Assembly: GCA_009694195.1 (NCBI GenBank)
Contig: SHVQ01000002.1
Span: forward strand, 62,001-126,000
Source of the DNA: Rhodospirillales bacterium
GTDB taxonomy: Bacteria > Pseudomonadota > Alphaproteobacteria > Rhodospirillales > SHVQ01
Direction of reading: 5' to 3'
Length of the DNA stretch: 64,000 nucleotides
The translations under genes and the position numbers were made by a program. Each line of letters starts with the position of its first letter. The first letter of the stretch is position 1. The notes beneath the pieces are model-generated. The model was not told where the DNA came from, did not search any database, and saw only the letters and a list, made by a program, of their open reading frames with translations. Shown piece by piece: positions 1-9,110 of this stretch.

Positions 1-1069
1 GACGAGCTTCATGAGGTCGGCGCCGACGCGCTCGCGGTTGATCATCACCATTGATCGGAAGTTGAGGCCGTCGAGCAAGACGCGATAGCCGCGCGACTGG
101 GCGAACTCGCGCGCGAAGAGATAGGAGGCGACGTCCGCCAGGATGTCCTCCTTCTGCAGCTCGATGATCATCGCGCCCCGGCGCGATGCCGAGATGTTGT
201 CGTCGAACCCGAGGAATTCGGGCGAGAGCACGGTGGCCACATTGATGTTGAAACTGATATTCCCGGAAATGGTTTCCCGGTCGGACTTGCTCAAAAAGCG
301 CCAGCATGCGGCGGTCGAGCGTCATGGTGAGATGCTGAAAGAGCCAGCGATTGGACATCAGGTTGACGTCGGGCAGCACCGTTTCGCGGAGATCGCTGAT
401 GGAGATGAAAAGCTCGCTGAAAAAGGGCTCCGGAACGTTCTTCGAGGTCACCGTGCAGACGAACTGCCGGCGCATGAGATTGGAGAGATCGGCCCGCGAC
501 AAGGCCTCCTCGACGCGGCTCAAGGTCTCCGGTGTCAGCGCCTCGCCTTTCTGCTGCTTTGCTCTCAAGGTGGCGCGCGCGTCGGGTCGGCTCTGGACCT
601 CCTCGTCGCGTTTGCGCTCGGCATCCGCGAGCTCGCGCACGACCCGGTGAATCTCGGAAAAATCGGACGCGGCGTTGTACCACTTGGCAAAGGGAGACGG
701 TGCCTTGCTCTCGTCGGCGACGAGGGGATCGTCGCCAAACAAGAAGCGCGCCTTGCGGACCGCGGTTTCGGTCTAGGCATGAGCTTCGGCTTTATAAATG
801 AAGAAAAAGTCGTTGTTCTTCAGTTTGAAAAGCTGGCCCGACATCGCCGCGATGAGAGGCTCGAAACAATCCGCCGCGGCCCGGATGTGCTGGTCGCGAC
901 GGTTGATGGGCTGCAAGGCCGACAGGCGAAGATGAGCGACTCTGCGGCCCTCCGAGCGCTTCTCAAGCCGCTGGACGTAGTCGAGAAGCAAAGCCTCCTG
1001 GCTCGTCCCCGTTTCGTTACATCCGGTGGCGTCGCCATCTGTCCGTTGGCTCCCTTCGAGGGGCGTCAC
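1..1069 (-). pseudogene. degenerate GGDEF-EAL-like protein, copy 1 (broken, runs off the left edge)
   Basis: A GTG start at 1069 follows a TAAGG ribosome site; an in-frame TAA lies just upstream. The first 98 codons resemble a degenerate GGDEF domain, with LKNNDFFFIY where the GGDEF loop would be, and end at an in-frame TAG (773-775). The same frame stays open beyond it and continues the homology to the neighbouring gene. At an A5 run on the plus strand (293-297) the homology changes frame; removing one A restores it. The second frame then carries EAL-like motifs to the window edge, including NISFNINV, MIIELQKEDI and YRVLLDGLN. The classic DDFG motif is LDGL, so phosphodiesterase activity is not expected. 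The gene looks like a decaying tandem duplicate of the 1118-2383 gene. Sequencing error is possible for the A5 run and less likely for the TAG. Confidence 0.6.
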
Positions 1070-1117
1070 CTTGCCTTAAGAGCGGGGGGGCGGCAACCGC
1101 GTTCATGGCCGGCCGTT

Positions 1118-2383
1118 TCATGCCTTGGCCTGGGCGGCCATCGCCTCCACCAGACGGTCGATGAACCGGCCCTGAAAGCGCGTGACTCCGATCTGCAGAC
1201 CCCATTTTACCGCGTCTTCCGAATCAACGCGGGAGAGAATCACATGGTCGCGTCCGACACGGCCGACGATGTCGCGCATTTCGCGCATCCGGTTCTCGCG
1301 CCCTTCACCTTCGAACTCGGGCCCCCAGGCAATCTTCACGAAGTTGGGCTTGAGGAAAGATGGATCGAAGAACTGAACGGCGATCGGGTTAAGGCCGTCC
1401 ATCAACACGCGGAAGCCCTGCTCCTACAGGTTTGCGCGCACGCCGTCGAAGCGGTTGACGTCCGAAAAGATGTCGATCAGCTGCATCTCGATGACGACCT
1501 TGGCGGTGTGCTCGCCGACGGCGGCGCGGAACAGCTCCCAGTCGCGCGTGAGAATGGTGTTGATGTTGAGATTGAGGCTGATCGCGTCCGGCAGCGTGGC
1601 AAAATTGCGCCGCGCCATGACGGCGAGCACGCGCTTATCCAGGGTCTCCGTCAGATATTGAAACAGCCAGGGGTTGGCGAAGAGGTTGATGTCCGGCGCG
1701 ACGCGCGTCTTGAGTTCGCCGATCGCAACGAAATGTTCGCGGAACACGATCTGCGCCTTGCTGCCGGGGACAACATTCAACGCCGTTTGGCTGCGGATCA
1801 GGTCGGCGACCTGGGTCGCGCGCAGTTTTTGGTTGATGATGACCAGGTTCTTCGGCGCGAGCGGGGCGCCTTCCGATTTCGCCGGCCTCGACCCCGCCGC
1901 CCCCTCCTTCGCGGCAGGAGCCTGCTTCTGGCGCGCCTCGGCGGCGGCCACGAGGTCGTTCACGGCCGCGACAAAAGCCTTGAAGTCTTCGGTGCGCGTA
2001 AGATCGTACCAGGTGCTGAAATGGTCCTCGGTGCTGCCGTACTCGGCCGCCGTCAGCGGATCTTCCGCAAACAGGGTACGGACTTTCTTGACGACCGTGT
2101 CGACCTCTTCGACGGGCGTGTCGCGGCAGACGAGGACGACGTCGCCGTTGGACAGCGGGAAGAGATTCGCCAGCTGATTTGCGATGAGCACCTCGAACGA
2201 GCGCGCCGCGATGTTCAGGAAGTGCGGCTGCTTATTCGACGCCCGCAGGTCGGAAAGACGGATGTGGACGGCATAGCATCCCTGCGGGTTGGCCCGCACT
2301 TGCCGCAAGTGACCGAGCAACAGGCTCTCTTCGCTCGTCCCGCTTGCCCCACTGGGGCGCGGGGCTGGGCCTGGACCCGCCAT
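1118..2383 (-). pseudogene. degenerate GGDEF-EAL-like protein, copy 2, interrupted by one in-frame TAG
   Basis: From ATG 2383 the frame runs 319 codons to TAG at 1424-1426, then continues in the same frame for 100 more codons to TGA at 1118. Joined, it is about 420 residues. Residues 35-110 fit a GGDEF fold with the signature replaced (LSNGDVVLVC). Residues 185-420 fit an EAL fold: SLNLNIN, VIEMQLIDI, FRVLMDGL, FVKIAW and a terminal FQGRFID. The second Asp of DDFG and the Glu of the AEGVE loop are absent, so it is probably non-catalytic. The stop codon lies where Gln (CAG) would suit, so one C-to-T change explains the break. It lies 48 bp upstream of copy 1 on the same strand. Whether a shortened product is still made is unknown. 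Confidence 0.65.
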
Positions 2384-2467
2384 TGTCTACCCTGCCTATC
2401 CCTTCCACCGTCACCCGACCCACCGCTCCGATTCGTTCGGTCCGAAGGGACCGCCCGGAACGGCCGA

Positions 2468-3298
2468 ATGACAGAGGCCACCTTGCCGCGCGGCCGCCGA
2501 TCCATCATATTCCGGGTGATGGTCGAGAGACAATCCGACATCCCGGGAAGAAAACCTGGCGATGCCAAGCTCCCGCGCGTCTCGCCGGGACGGCGCGTTT
2601 ACGCCGTTGGCGACATTCACGGTCGTTTCGACCTCCTTCTTAAGCTATTGGCGACGATTCGCGAAGACGCCTTGCGCCGGCGCCCGGGCGACGAGGCCTG
2701 CACGAACGTTCTGATCTATATCGGCGACTACGTGGACCGGGGGCCGGAGTCGTTCGCGGTGGTAGACTACCTCATTCACGATCCGCACATCGGCTTCGAA
2801 ACCGTCTTTCTCAAGGGCAACCACGAGGACATGCTCGTCCGATTCGTGAGCGAGGGAGCGCTCGGCGAAGCCTGGATGATGAACGGCGGCGTCGCCACGC
2901 TCCGAAGCTACGGCGTGAATGCGGCGGTGCTGGTGGACGATCCGGACCCGCTTGACGCGGCGCGGCGCGAGTTCGTCAAGGTGCTCCCCCAAAGCCATCG
3001 CGACTTTTACAAAGCGCTCAAGCTTTCGCACGTCGACGGCGACTATGTCTTCGTGCATGCCGGCGTCCGCCCCGGCGTCGCGCTCGGCAAGCAAAACGAG
3101 GCGGACATGCTCTGGATTCGGGGCGAGTTCCTGGATTCGGACGCCGACTTCGGCCGCATGGTCGTGCACGGCCATTCGATCCGGCCAATCCCGGACATCC
3201 AGCCGAACCGGATCGGGATCGACACCGGCGCCTTTTACACCAACCGGCTCACCTGCCTCGTTCTCGAGGGCGAAGACCGCCGCTTCCTGCAAACCTGA
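2468..3298 (+). CDS. PPP-family metallophosphatase (serine/threonine or diadenosine tetraphosphatase type)
   Basis: This 276-residue protein carries the two-metal phosphoesterase motifs GDIHG (48-52), GDYVDRG (86-92) and GNHE (117-120). Metal-binding histidines follow in VHAG (near 197) and HGH (234-236). GDxHG/GDxVDRG/GNHE is the PPP signature shared by Ser/Thr protein phosphatases, ApaH and PrpE-like enzymes, and the sequence alone does not fix the substrate. I use ATG 2468; ATG 2519, 17 codons in, is an equally possible start because neither has a strong ribosome site. The frame is open far upstream, but that part is the shadow of the minus-strand genes. The protein has no signal peptide and is probably cytoplasmic. 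It is transcribed toward the UDP-sugar decarboxylase. Confidence 0.88.
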   Translation: MTEATLPRGRRSIIFRVMVERQSDIPGRKPGDAKLPRVSPGRRVYAVGDIHGRFDLLLKLLATIREDALRRRPGDEACTNVLIYIGDYVDRGPESFAVVDYLIHDPHIGFETVFLKGNHEDMLVRFVSEGALGEAWMMNGGVATLRSYGVNAAVLVDDPDPLDAARREFVKVLPQSHRDFYKALKLSHVDGDYVFVHAGVRPGVALGKQNEADMLWIRGEFLDSDADFGRMVVHGHSIRPIPDIQPNRIGIDTGAFYTNRLTCLVLEGEDRRFLQT

Positions 3299-3403
3299 CC
3301 GCTCGGTCTCAAACCGCCGGAGCCGCTCTTTGCCGCGGCGCATCCGGATGATAGGTTGCAGCGCCGTGTCACGTCGACAAACCTCCAAGGGCGGGCCTCC
3401 GCG

Positions 3404-4351
3404 ATGATCTCACGCAAGAAAATACTGGTCACCGGCGGCGCCGGATTCCTCGGCTCGCATCTTTGCGAGCGTCTCTTGGGCGACGGACACGATGTTCTCT
3501 GCGTCGACAACATGTTCACAGGGACCAAGCAGAATATCGTGCATCTCCTGCACAACCCCTATTTCGAGTTCCTGCGCCACGATGTGACGTTTCCGCTCTA
3601 CGTGGAAGTCGACGAGATTTACAATCTCGCCTGCCCCGCCTCGCCCGTTCACTATCAGTACGATCCCGTGCAGACGACCAAGACGAGCGTGCACGGCGCC
3701 ATCAACATGCTCGGCCTTGCGAAGCGCACGCAGGCCAAGATTCTGCAGGCGTCCACCAGCGAGGTGTACGGCGACCCCGAGATTCACCCGCAGACCGAAA
3801 GCTACCGCGGCAACGTCAATCCGACGGGGCCGCGCGCCTGCTACGACGAGGGGAAGCGCTGCGCCGAGACGCTCTTTTTCGACTATTACCGTCAGCACCG
3901 CCTCAACATCCGCGTCGCCCGCATCTTCAACACTTACGGGCCCCGGATGCACCCGGACGACGGCCGCGTGGTGTCGAACTTCATCGTGCAGGCGTTGAAG
4001 GGCGAGCCGCTGACCATCTACGGGGATGGCCGGCAGACCCGGTCGTTCTGCTACGCGGATGATCTGATCGACGGCCTGGTCCGGCTGATGAATGCCCCCG
4101 ACCGCGTGACCGGCCCGGTCAATCTCGGGAACCCATCCGAGTTCTCGATGCTGCAGCTCGCCGAGCTCGTCCTCAAGCTCACGGGTTCGAAGTCGAAGCT
4201 CGTCAACCGGCCTCTGCCGGAAGACGACCCCATGCAGCGGTGCCCGGACATCGAGCTCGCGAAGAAGGAGCTCGGCTGGCAGCCCAAGGTGCCGCTCGAA
4301 CGAGGGCTCCAGGAAGCCATCGCCTACTTTCGGGCGACGCTTCGCGATTGA
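3404..4351 (+). CDS. UDP-glucuronate decarboxylase (UDP-xylose synthase)
   Basis: The 315-residue product is a short-chain dehydrogenase/reductase of the extended class. It has the NAD-binding TGGAGFLG loop at 10-17, the STSEVYGD segment near 118-124 and the YxxxK pair Y147/K151. The long runs [14 protein letters not shown] and [21 protein letters not shown] are typical of UXS enzymes, which oxidise and decarboxylate UDP-glucuronate to UDP-xylose for polysaccharides. ATG 3404 begins directly before the Rossmann strand and follows an AAGGGCGG stretch. The 3' end overlaps the convergent asparagine synthase gene by 28 bp. The context (asnB, fused oxidoreductase, heptose genes) fits surface glycan synthesis. 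Confidence 0.9.
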   Translation: MISRKKILVTGGAGFLGSHLCERLLGDGHDVLCVDNMFTGTKQNIVHLLHNPYFEFLRHDVTFPLYVEVDEIYNLACPASPVHYQYDPVQTTKTSVHGAINMLGLAKRTQAKILQASTSEVYGDPEIHPQTESYRGNVNPTGPRACYDEGKRCAETLFFDYYRQHRLNIRVARIFNTYGPRMHPDDGRVVSNFIVQALKGEPLTIYGDGRQTRSFCYADDLIDGLVRLMNAPDRVTGPVNLGNPSEFSMLQLAELVLKLTGSKSKLVNRPLPEDDPMQRCPDIELAKKELGWQPKVPLERGLQEAIAYFRATLRD

Positions 4352-6114
4352 AAGGCCGCGTATACGGCTTTCGCCCAGCCGCGAAGCCCCGGCTCGTCCT
4401 TGCCTCCGCTCCGCGCCTTCAGCCAGCGATCGACGGGAACGAAGAATCCGCTTTTCGGGCGGTCGAGAACGGCCTCAGGCAGGCGCCGTTTCGGCGTCAA
4501 AGCCATCTTGCGCTTGCCGTGCGCGCCGTCGTGGGCGAGCCCGGGCGCGAGCGCGCGGAAGAGAACCTCGTCGACCAGGGGGACCCGGACCTCGACCGAA
4601 TGGGCCATGCCGGCCCAATCGGCGTCGCGCAACAGCTGATTTCGCATGTACCAGCAGAGCTCTAGGGCGGTCACTTGAATGCGTGGCGATTGGCTCCCGT
4701 CGCCCGCGACCGCGAGACGATCGCGCGGCGAAAGGGCCCGCAAGCCCACGAGAGCCATCTCCGGATCGAGAACGCGCGAAAGCTCCCACGGCATGAAAAG
4801 CCCGCGCCGCATGAGATAGGCGTCGCCGACCGCAGTCCCGAGCTCGAGGAGCCCCGCGGCCTTCGGACGGCCGAGACGCAACGCGAGGGAGGCCGAGAGC
4901 TCGCGGACCAATTCCCCGAGGCCGGCCGCGCCGGGGATCGGTCCCAGCATGGCCGCCAGGCGAGGCACCTGGCGGAACGTGTCGTAACCTTGAAAGAGCT
5001 CATCGCCGCCGAGCCCGGAGAGCGCGACTTTGAGACCCACCTCGGCGGCCGCGTGCGCGACGAAGTAAGTGTTCACGCCGTCGATCGACGGCTGATCCAT
5101 GCACGCAAGCACGTCATCCATGCGTTCATGGAACTCGGTTTCGCTCACCCTGACGCTGTGGTGTCGCGTCCCGTAAGCACGCGCGACCTCGCCCGCGAGA
5201 ACCGTTTCATCCAAGGCCGTCCCTGCGAATTCCTCGAACCCGAGGGTAATGGTGTCCAAGCGCGTCCCCTGCACTTCGGACGCGAGGGCCGTGATCGTCG
5301 CCGAATCGAGTCCCCCGGAGAGGAACACGCCCACCGGCACGTCGGCGACCAGATGGTGGGAGATGCTGTCCCGCAACAGCGCGCCCAGGTCAGGCGCGGC
5401 GGCAGCCGTGCCGGTTGCGAGCACCGCGACCGGGTCGAAGAAGCGGGTGAGCCGGCGGCCGCCGTCTTGGGCGACCTCGAGCGTGTGGCCGGGCGGCAGC
5501 GCCTGGATGTCTGCGTAAAGCGTATGCGGCTCGGGCACGCTTCCGAAAAGAAAGAACCCCACGTGACCGGCGGCATCCGCGCTGCGGCCCGCAGCCCCGC
5601 CGGCGAGCAAGGCCTTCACCTGCGAAGCCGCGCGAATCGTCTCTCCGTCGTCGGAATAATAGAGCGGCTTGATTCCGAACGGGTCGCGGGCGAGGAGCAG
5701 CGTCCGGCGCCGGTCGTCCCAGAGGGCGAGCGCGTACATCCCGCGCAGGTGCTTCACCATGCCCGGGCCGTCCCGGTCATAGAGATGCAGGAGGACTTCC
5801 GTATCCGACTGGGTGCGAAGCGTGCGCCCTTGCGATTCCAACTCCCGGCGCAGCGCGCGGAAATTGTAGATTTCGCCGTTGTAGGTGATGCGAAGGCCGG
5901 CCGAATCGAGCGCCATCGGCTGCGCGGCGTCGGCGCTCAAATCGATGATGGCGAGACGCCGGTGGGCGAGCCCGACCTGGCCGCCGGCGGCCGTCCACGC
6001 GCCCTCGCCGTCCGGGCCGCGGCGCGCCATCGCCGCGTTGATGGCGCCAAGCTCCGCCTCGGAAACGCGCGGCGCGCGGGCCTTATAGGCGAAAATCGCG
6101 GCAATCCCGCACAT
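4324..6114 (-). CDS. asnB: asparagine synthase, glutamine-hydrolysing
   Basis: The 596-residue enzyme begins MCGIAAIF, so Cys2 is the N-terminal glutaminase nucleophile after Met removal. An AAGGAG ribosome site sits just before ATG 6114 and supports this start. The class II glutaminase domain (about 1-215, with ARRGPDGEG and TYNGEIYNF) is followed by the synthetase domain with the PP-loop SGGLDS at 266-271. It makes asparagine from aspartate, glutamine and ATP. Copies placed in polysaccharide clusters may instead amidate a sugar acid or related substrate, and that possibility cannot be excluded here. The gene converges on the UXS gene with a 28-bp overlap and diverges from the oxidoreductase. 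Confidence 0.9.
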   Translation of the reverse strand: MCGIAAIFAYKARAPRVSEAELGAINAAMARRGPDGEGAWTAAGGQVGLAHRRLAIIDLSADAAQPMALDSAGLRITYNGEIYNFRALRRELESQGRTLRTQSDTEVLLHLYDRDGPGMVKHLRGMYALALWDDRRRTLLLARDPFGIKPLYYSDDGETIRAASQVKALLAGGAAGRSADAAGHVGFFLFGSVPEPHTLYADIQALPPGHTLEVAQDGGRRLTRFFDPVAVLATGTAAAAPDLGALLRDSISHHLVADVPVGVFLSGGLDSATITALASEVQGTRLDTITLGFEEFAGTALDETVLAGEVARAYGTRHHSVRVSETEFHERMDDVLACMDQPSIDGVNTYFVAHAAAEVGLKVALSGLGGDELFQGYDTFRQVPRLAAMLGPIPGAAGLGELVRELSASLALRLGRPKAAGLLELGTAVGDAYLMRRGLFMPWELSRVLDPEMALVGLRALSPRDRLAVAGDGSQSPRIQVTALELCWYMRNQLLRDADWAGMAHSVEVRVPLVDEVLFRALAPGLAHDGAHGKRKMALTPKRRLPEAVLDRPKSGFFVPVDRWLKARSGGKDEPGLRGWAKAVYAAFQSRSVARK

Positions 6115-6232
6115 AGGCTCCTTCTTACCTGGGCTTGCGGCCTGCTGCCAAAGACTTTCCGGGCACCCGCGTCCCCATGCCTTGCCGGTGCTGCTTTGCA
6201 AGTCGGCGGGGAAAACGGGTAAAAGAACCCCC

Positions 6233-8380
6233 ATGAAACAACTCGTCCAGAGCGCCCGGACGGGGCGGCTCGCGTTGCGGGACGTTCCGGAGCCGAAGGT
6301 CCGGCCCGGCCATGTTCTCGTCCGCACGCGAAGCTCTCTCATTTCGGCCGGGACAGAGCGGATGGTCGTCGCGTTTGCCCGCAAGAGCCTGGTCGGCAAG
6401 GCCCAAGCCCGCCCGGACCTCGTCCGCAAGGTGCTGGAGAAAGTGAAGCGCGACGGGCCGGTCGCGGCCGCCCGCGCCGTGTGGGCGCGATTGGACGAGC
6501 CGCTGCCGCTCGGCTACTCGGCCGCGGGCGAAGTCGTCGCCGTCGGCGCCGGGCTCGAGGGCGGGTTCCGCGTGGGCGAGCGCGTCGCCGTGGCGGGCGC
6601 CGGGCTCGCGAACCATGCCGAGGTCAACGTCGTTCCCGGCAATCTCGCCGCCTCCGTGCCGTCCGACGTCACCGACGAGGAGGCGTGCTTCGGGACGCTG
6701 ATCGCGATCGCCATGCACGCGGTCCGCAACACCGGCGCCGGCCTCGGCGACGTCGTCGGCGTCGTCGGCGTCGGCCTCGTCGGCCAGCTTGCATCCCAGC
6801 TCCTGGCGCTCGGCGGCGCCCGGGTGATCGCCATCGATCGCAGCGCCGACCGCCTGGCGCTCGCGCGCCGGCTCGGCGCCGAGATCGCGCTCGATCCCGC
6901 CGACTTGGGGCTCGACGCCGCCGTCAAGAGCGTAACGGGCGGTCGCGGCTGCGATGCAGTTCTGATCGCCGCCGCGACCGATTCGAGCGAGCCCTTCGCA
7001 ACCGCCGCCCGCATTGCCCGCGACCGCGCCCGCGTTGCCGTGGTCGGCCTCACGGGAACGGCGTTTCCCTATCAGGACTTCATGAAAAAGGAGCTTTCGA
7101 TCGTGGTCTCCAGGTCCTACGGCCCCGGCCGCTACGACCGCGACTACGAAGAGCGGGGGATCAAATACCCGGAGGGCTGGGTCCGCTGGACGGAGACCGA
7201 AAACCTGAAAGAGGGTCTCCGGCTGATGTCGCCCGCGTGCCCACGACGCCTCGACGTGAAATCGCTCATCACGCACCGGTTTCCCGCCGACGAGGCCAAC
7301 GCCGCGTACGACCTGATCACCGGCGCGGAGCCGCAGCTTGGCGTCGTCCTCCTCTATCCGGAGAAGCCCTCGAAGGTGATCGAGGCTGCGTTCCCGGCGG
7401 CGCGCACCGTTGCCGCCGGAGCGTGCGTTCTCGGCGTGATCGGGGCGGGTGCCTTCGCCAGAAGCGCGCTTCTGCCGGAACTGAAGCGGATGAGCCGCGT
7501 GACGCTCGATACCCTCGTCACCCAACGCGGAACGTCGGCCGAGCACGGCCGCGAGATGTTCGGGTTCGCGCGCGCGTCGTCCGACGAGAAGGACGTGCTC
7601 GAGAATCCGCGGATCAACGCCGTCCTCGTCGCGACGCGGCACGACTCTCACGCCGATCTCGCGGCGCGCGCGCTCGCCGCGGGAAAGCCGGTCCTGGTGG
7701 AGAAGCCGCTCGCGCTCACGCTCCAGGACATCAACCGCGTGGTCGAAGCCCGCAATGCTTCCGCAGCTTTTTTCCAAGTCGGCTTCAACCGCCGCTACGC
7801 GCCGCTCGCGCGGGCGCTCAAAGAGCGGCTTCTCGCGATCCCGGGGGCCAAAAGCCTGCTCCTCCGCGTCAATGCCGGCGCCCTTCCCGCCGACCACTGG
7901 ACGCGCCAGCCCGACTCGGGCGGCGGGCGCATTTTGGGGGAGGTCTGCCACTTCGTCGATCTCGCGCGCTTTCTCGTCGGCGACGCCATCCAGTCGGTCC
8001 ACGCGGAATCGGCGGCCGCCGAGACCGGCTCCGTCGAGGACGTCTCCATCGCCATTCGTTTTCGCGACCGCAGCCTGGCGACGATCATCTACACGGCGCT
8101 CGGCGATCCTTCGTTTCCGAAAGAGCGGATCGAGGCCTACGCCGGCGGCAGCGCGTTTGCGCTCGACGATTTCCGCACGCTGACTTCGGTCGAGCAGGGG
8201 CGCACGGCCGTCGACAAGAGCAGCAAGGACAAGGGCATCGCCGCCGCGCTTGCGGCCTTCGTCGACGCCGTCATTTCCGGCGGGCCGCCGCCGGTCGACG
8301 AGGCGGAGCTGATCGAGACGTCGGCCGCCACCGTCGCGGTCATGGAATCGCTCCGGTCCGGCGAGCGCGTCGATCTGTAG
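6233..8380 (+). CDS. bi-domain oxidoreductase: MDR alcohol-dehydrogenase-like domain fused to Gfo/Idh/MocA dehydrogenase
   Basis: The 715-residue protein has two separate nucleotide-binding folds. Residues 1-375 match medium-chain dehydrogenases (GVVGVGLVGQ at 176-185). Residues 398-715 match Gfo/Idh/MocA enzymes (GVIGAGAF at 401-408, EKP at 490-492). The usual catalytic zinc cysteine of alcohol dehydrogenases is absent: the segment reads SLISAGTER. The first half may therefore be non-zinc or act on an unusual substrate. Such fusions are commonly seen among capsule, exopolysaccharide and LPS genes, where they are thought to oxidise or isomerise nucleotide sugars. ATG 6233 aligns with the start of the fold. 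It probably heads a unit with gmhA and hldE. The exact reaction is unknown. Confidence 0.8.
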   Translation: MKQLVQSARTGRLALRDVPEPKVRPGHVLVRTRSSLISAGTERMVVAFARKSLVGKAQARPDLVRKVLEKVKRDGPVAAARAVWARLDEPLPLGYSAAGEVVAVGAGLEGGFRVGERVAVAGAGLANHAEVNVVPGNLAASVPSDVTDEEACFGTLIAIAMHAVRNTGAGLGDVVGVVGVGLVGQLASQLLALGGARVIAIDRSADRLALARRLGAEIALDPADLGLDAAVKSVTGGRGCDAVLIAAATDSSEPFATAARIARDRARVAVVGLTGTAFPYQDFMKKELSIVVSRSYGPGRYDRDYEERGIKYPEGWVRWTETENLKEGLRLMSPACPRRLDVKSLITHRFPADEANAAYDLITGAEPQLGVVLLYPEKPSKVIEAAFPAARTVAAGACVLGVIGAGAFARSALLPELKRMSRVTLDTLVTQRGTSAEHGREMFGFARASSDEKDVLENPRINAVLVATRHDSHADLAARALAAGKPVLVEKPLALTLQDINRVVEARNASAAFFQVGFNRRYAPLARALKERLLAIPGAKSLLLRVNAGALPADHWTRQPDSGGGRILGEVCHFVDLARFLVGDAIQSVHAESAAAETGSVEDVSIAIRFRDRSLATIIYTALGDPSFPKERIEAYAGGSAFALDDFRTLTSVEQGRTAVDKSSKDKGIAAALAAFVDAVISGGPPPVDEAELIETSAATVAVMESLRSGERVDL

Positions 8381-8424
8381 GGGGACAGGCCCGACACATG
8401 AGAGCGATCCCAGCACCCACAGTT

Positions 8425-8508
8425 GTCATGACCGGGCTTGTCCCGGTCATCCACGGCTTCGCCTGCCGCGAGAAGAACGTGGATGCGCGGGACACGCCCG
8501 CGCATGAC
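8425..8508. repeat. REP-like intergenic inverted repeat
   Basis: Two 31-bp arms (8425-8455 and 8478-8508) are inverted copies matching at 26 of 31 positions. Each arm is itself a small palindrome of the form CCGGGCTTGTCCCGG. The unit occupies most of the 151-bp gap between the oxidoreductase and gmhA. This sequence style is widespread between alphaproteobacterial genes as dispersed palindromic repeats. Transcribed, it would form a strong hairpin that could shield the upstream mRNA 3' end. I see no second full copy in this window. Confidence 0.7.
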
Positions 8509-8531
8509 GGTGAACGAGGGAAGGGTTTCCG

Positions 8532-9110
8532 ATGAATTTGGACGGCTTCTTTGCCGAGGAGTTCGACGAGCACGAGCGTGTCGCGAAGGCGACCCGGGCC
8601 GCGATGCTGGAGCCGTTCCGGCGCCTGGTCGGTCTCTCCGCCGCCGCGGTCAAGGGCGGCCATAAGATCTGTTTCTTCGGCAACGGCGGCAGCGCCGCCG
8701 ACTCCCAGCACCTGGCGACCGAGCTCGCCGTGCGCTACAAGAAAAACCGCCCTGCCATTCCGGCGCTCGCGCTGACCACCGATTCCTCGGCGCTGACCGC
8801 CATCGCCAACGACTTCAGCTTCGACGAGCTTTTCGCCCGTCAGGTGGAGGCTCTCTGCCGGAAGGGCGACGTCGTGATCGGCATCTCGACGTCGGGTAAA
8901 TCGGAGAACGTGATCCGCGGCCTGCAGGCCGCAAAGGCGCAGGGCTGCACGGCAGCAGCCTTCGGCGGCAAGGGCGGCGGCCGGCTGGTCGGCCTCGCCG
9001 ATCCGCTCCTCCTCGTTCCCTCCGATACCACCTCGCGCATCCAGGAGATGCACATCACGCTCGGGCAGATGCTTTGCGGCGCGCTCGAGATCGAGCTCGG
9101 CTACGCATGA
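8532..9110 (+). CDS. gmhA: D-sedoheptulose-7-phosphate isomerase
   Basis: The 192-residue SIS-domain protein has the phosphosugar loop FFGNGGSAADSQHLATEL near residues 47-64 and a second loop GISTSGKSENV. The ending, SRIQEMHITLGQ, supplies the Glu/His pair that binds zinc in GmhA. It converts sedoheptulose 7-phosphate to heptose 7-phosphate, the first step of LPS core heptose synthesis. A purine-rich GAGGGAAGGG precedes ATG 8532. Its TGA overlaps the ATG of hldE (ATGA), so the two are translationally coupled. A separate gmhB phosphatase is not in this window. Confidence 0.9.
   Translation: MNLDGFFAEEFDEHERVAKATRAAMLEPFRRLVGLSAAAVKGGHKICFFGNGGSAADSQHLATELAVRYKKNRPAIPALALTTDSSALTAIANDFSFDELFARQVEALCRKGDVVIGISTSGKSENVIRGLQAAKAQGCTAAAFGGKGGGRLVGLADPLLLVPSDTTSRIQEMHITLGQMLCGALEIELGYA

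Noticed and set aside
773-1426. TAG recoding as an amino acid
   Set aside because: Intact genes such as asnB and gyrB end in TAG here, so TAG works as a stop; damage of the two paralogues is simpler.
143-2467. Long open plus-strand frame continuous with the phosphatase
   Set aside because: It lies opposite the GGDEF-EAL-like genes, has no domain signal, and exists because GC-rich antisense frames lack stops. Only 2468-3298 is coding on this strand.
6125-8416. 763-codon minus-strand frame opposite the fused oxidoreductase
   Set aside because: It has no recognisable domain and its composition is that of a complement of a high-GC gene; the plus-strand protein is clearly real.
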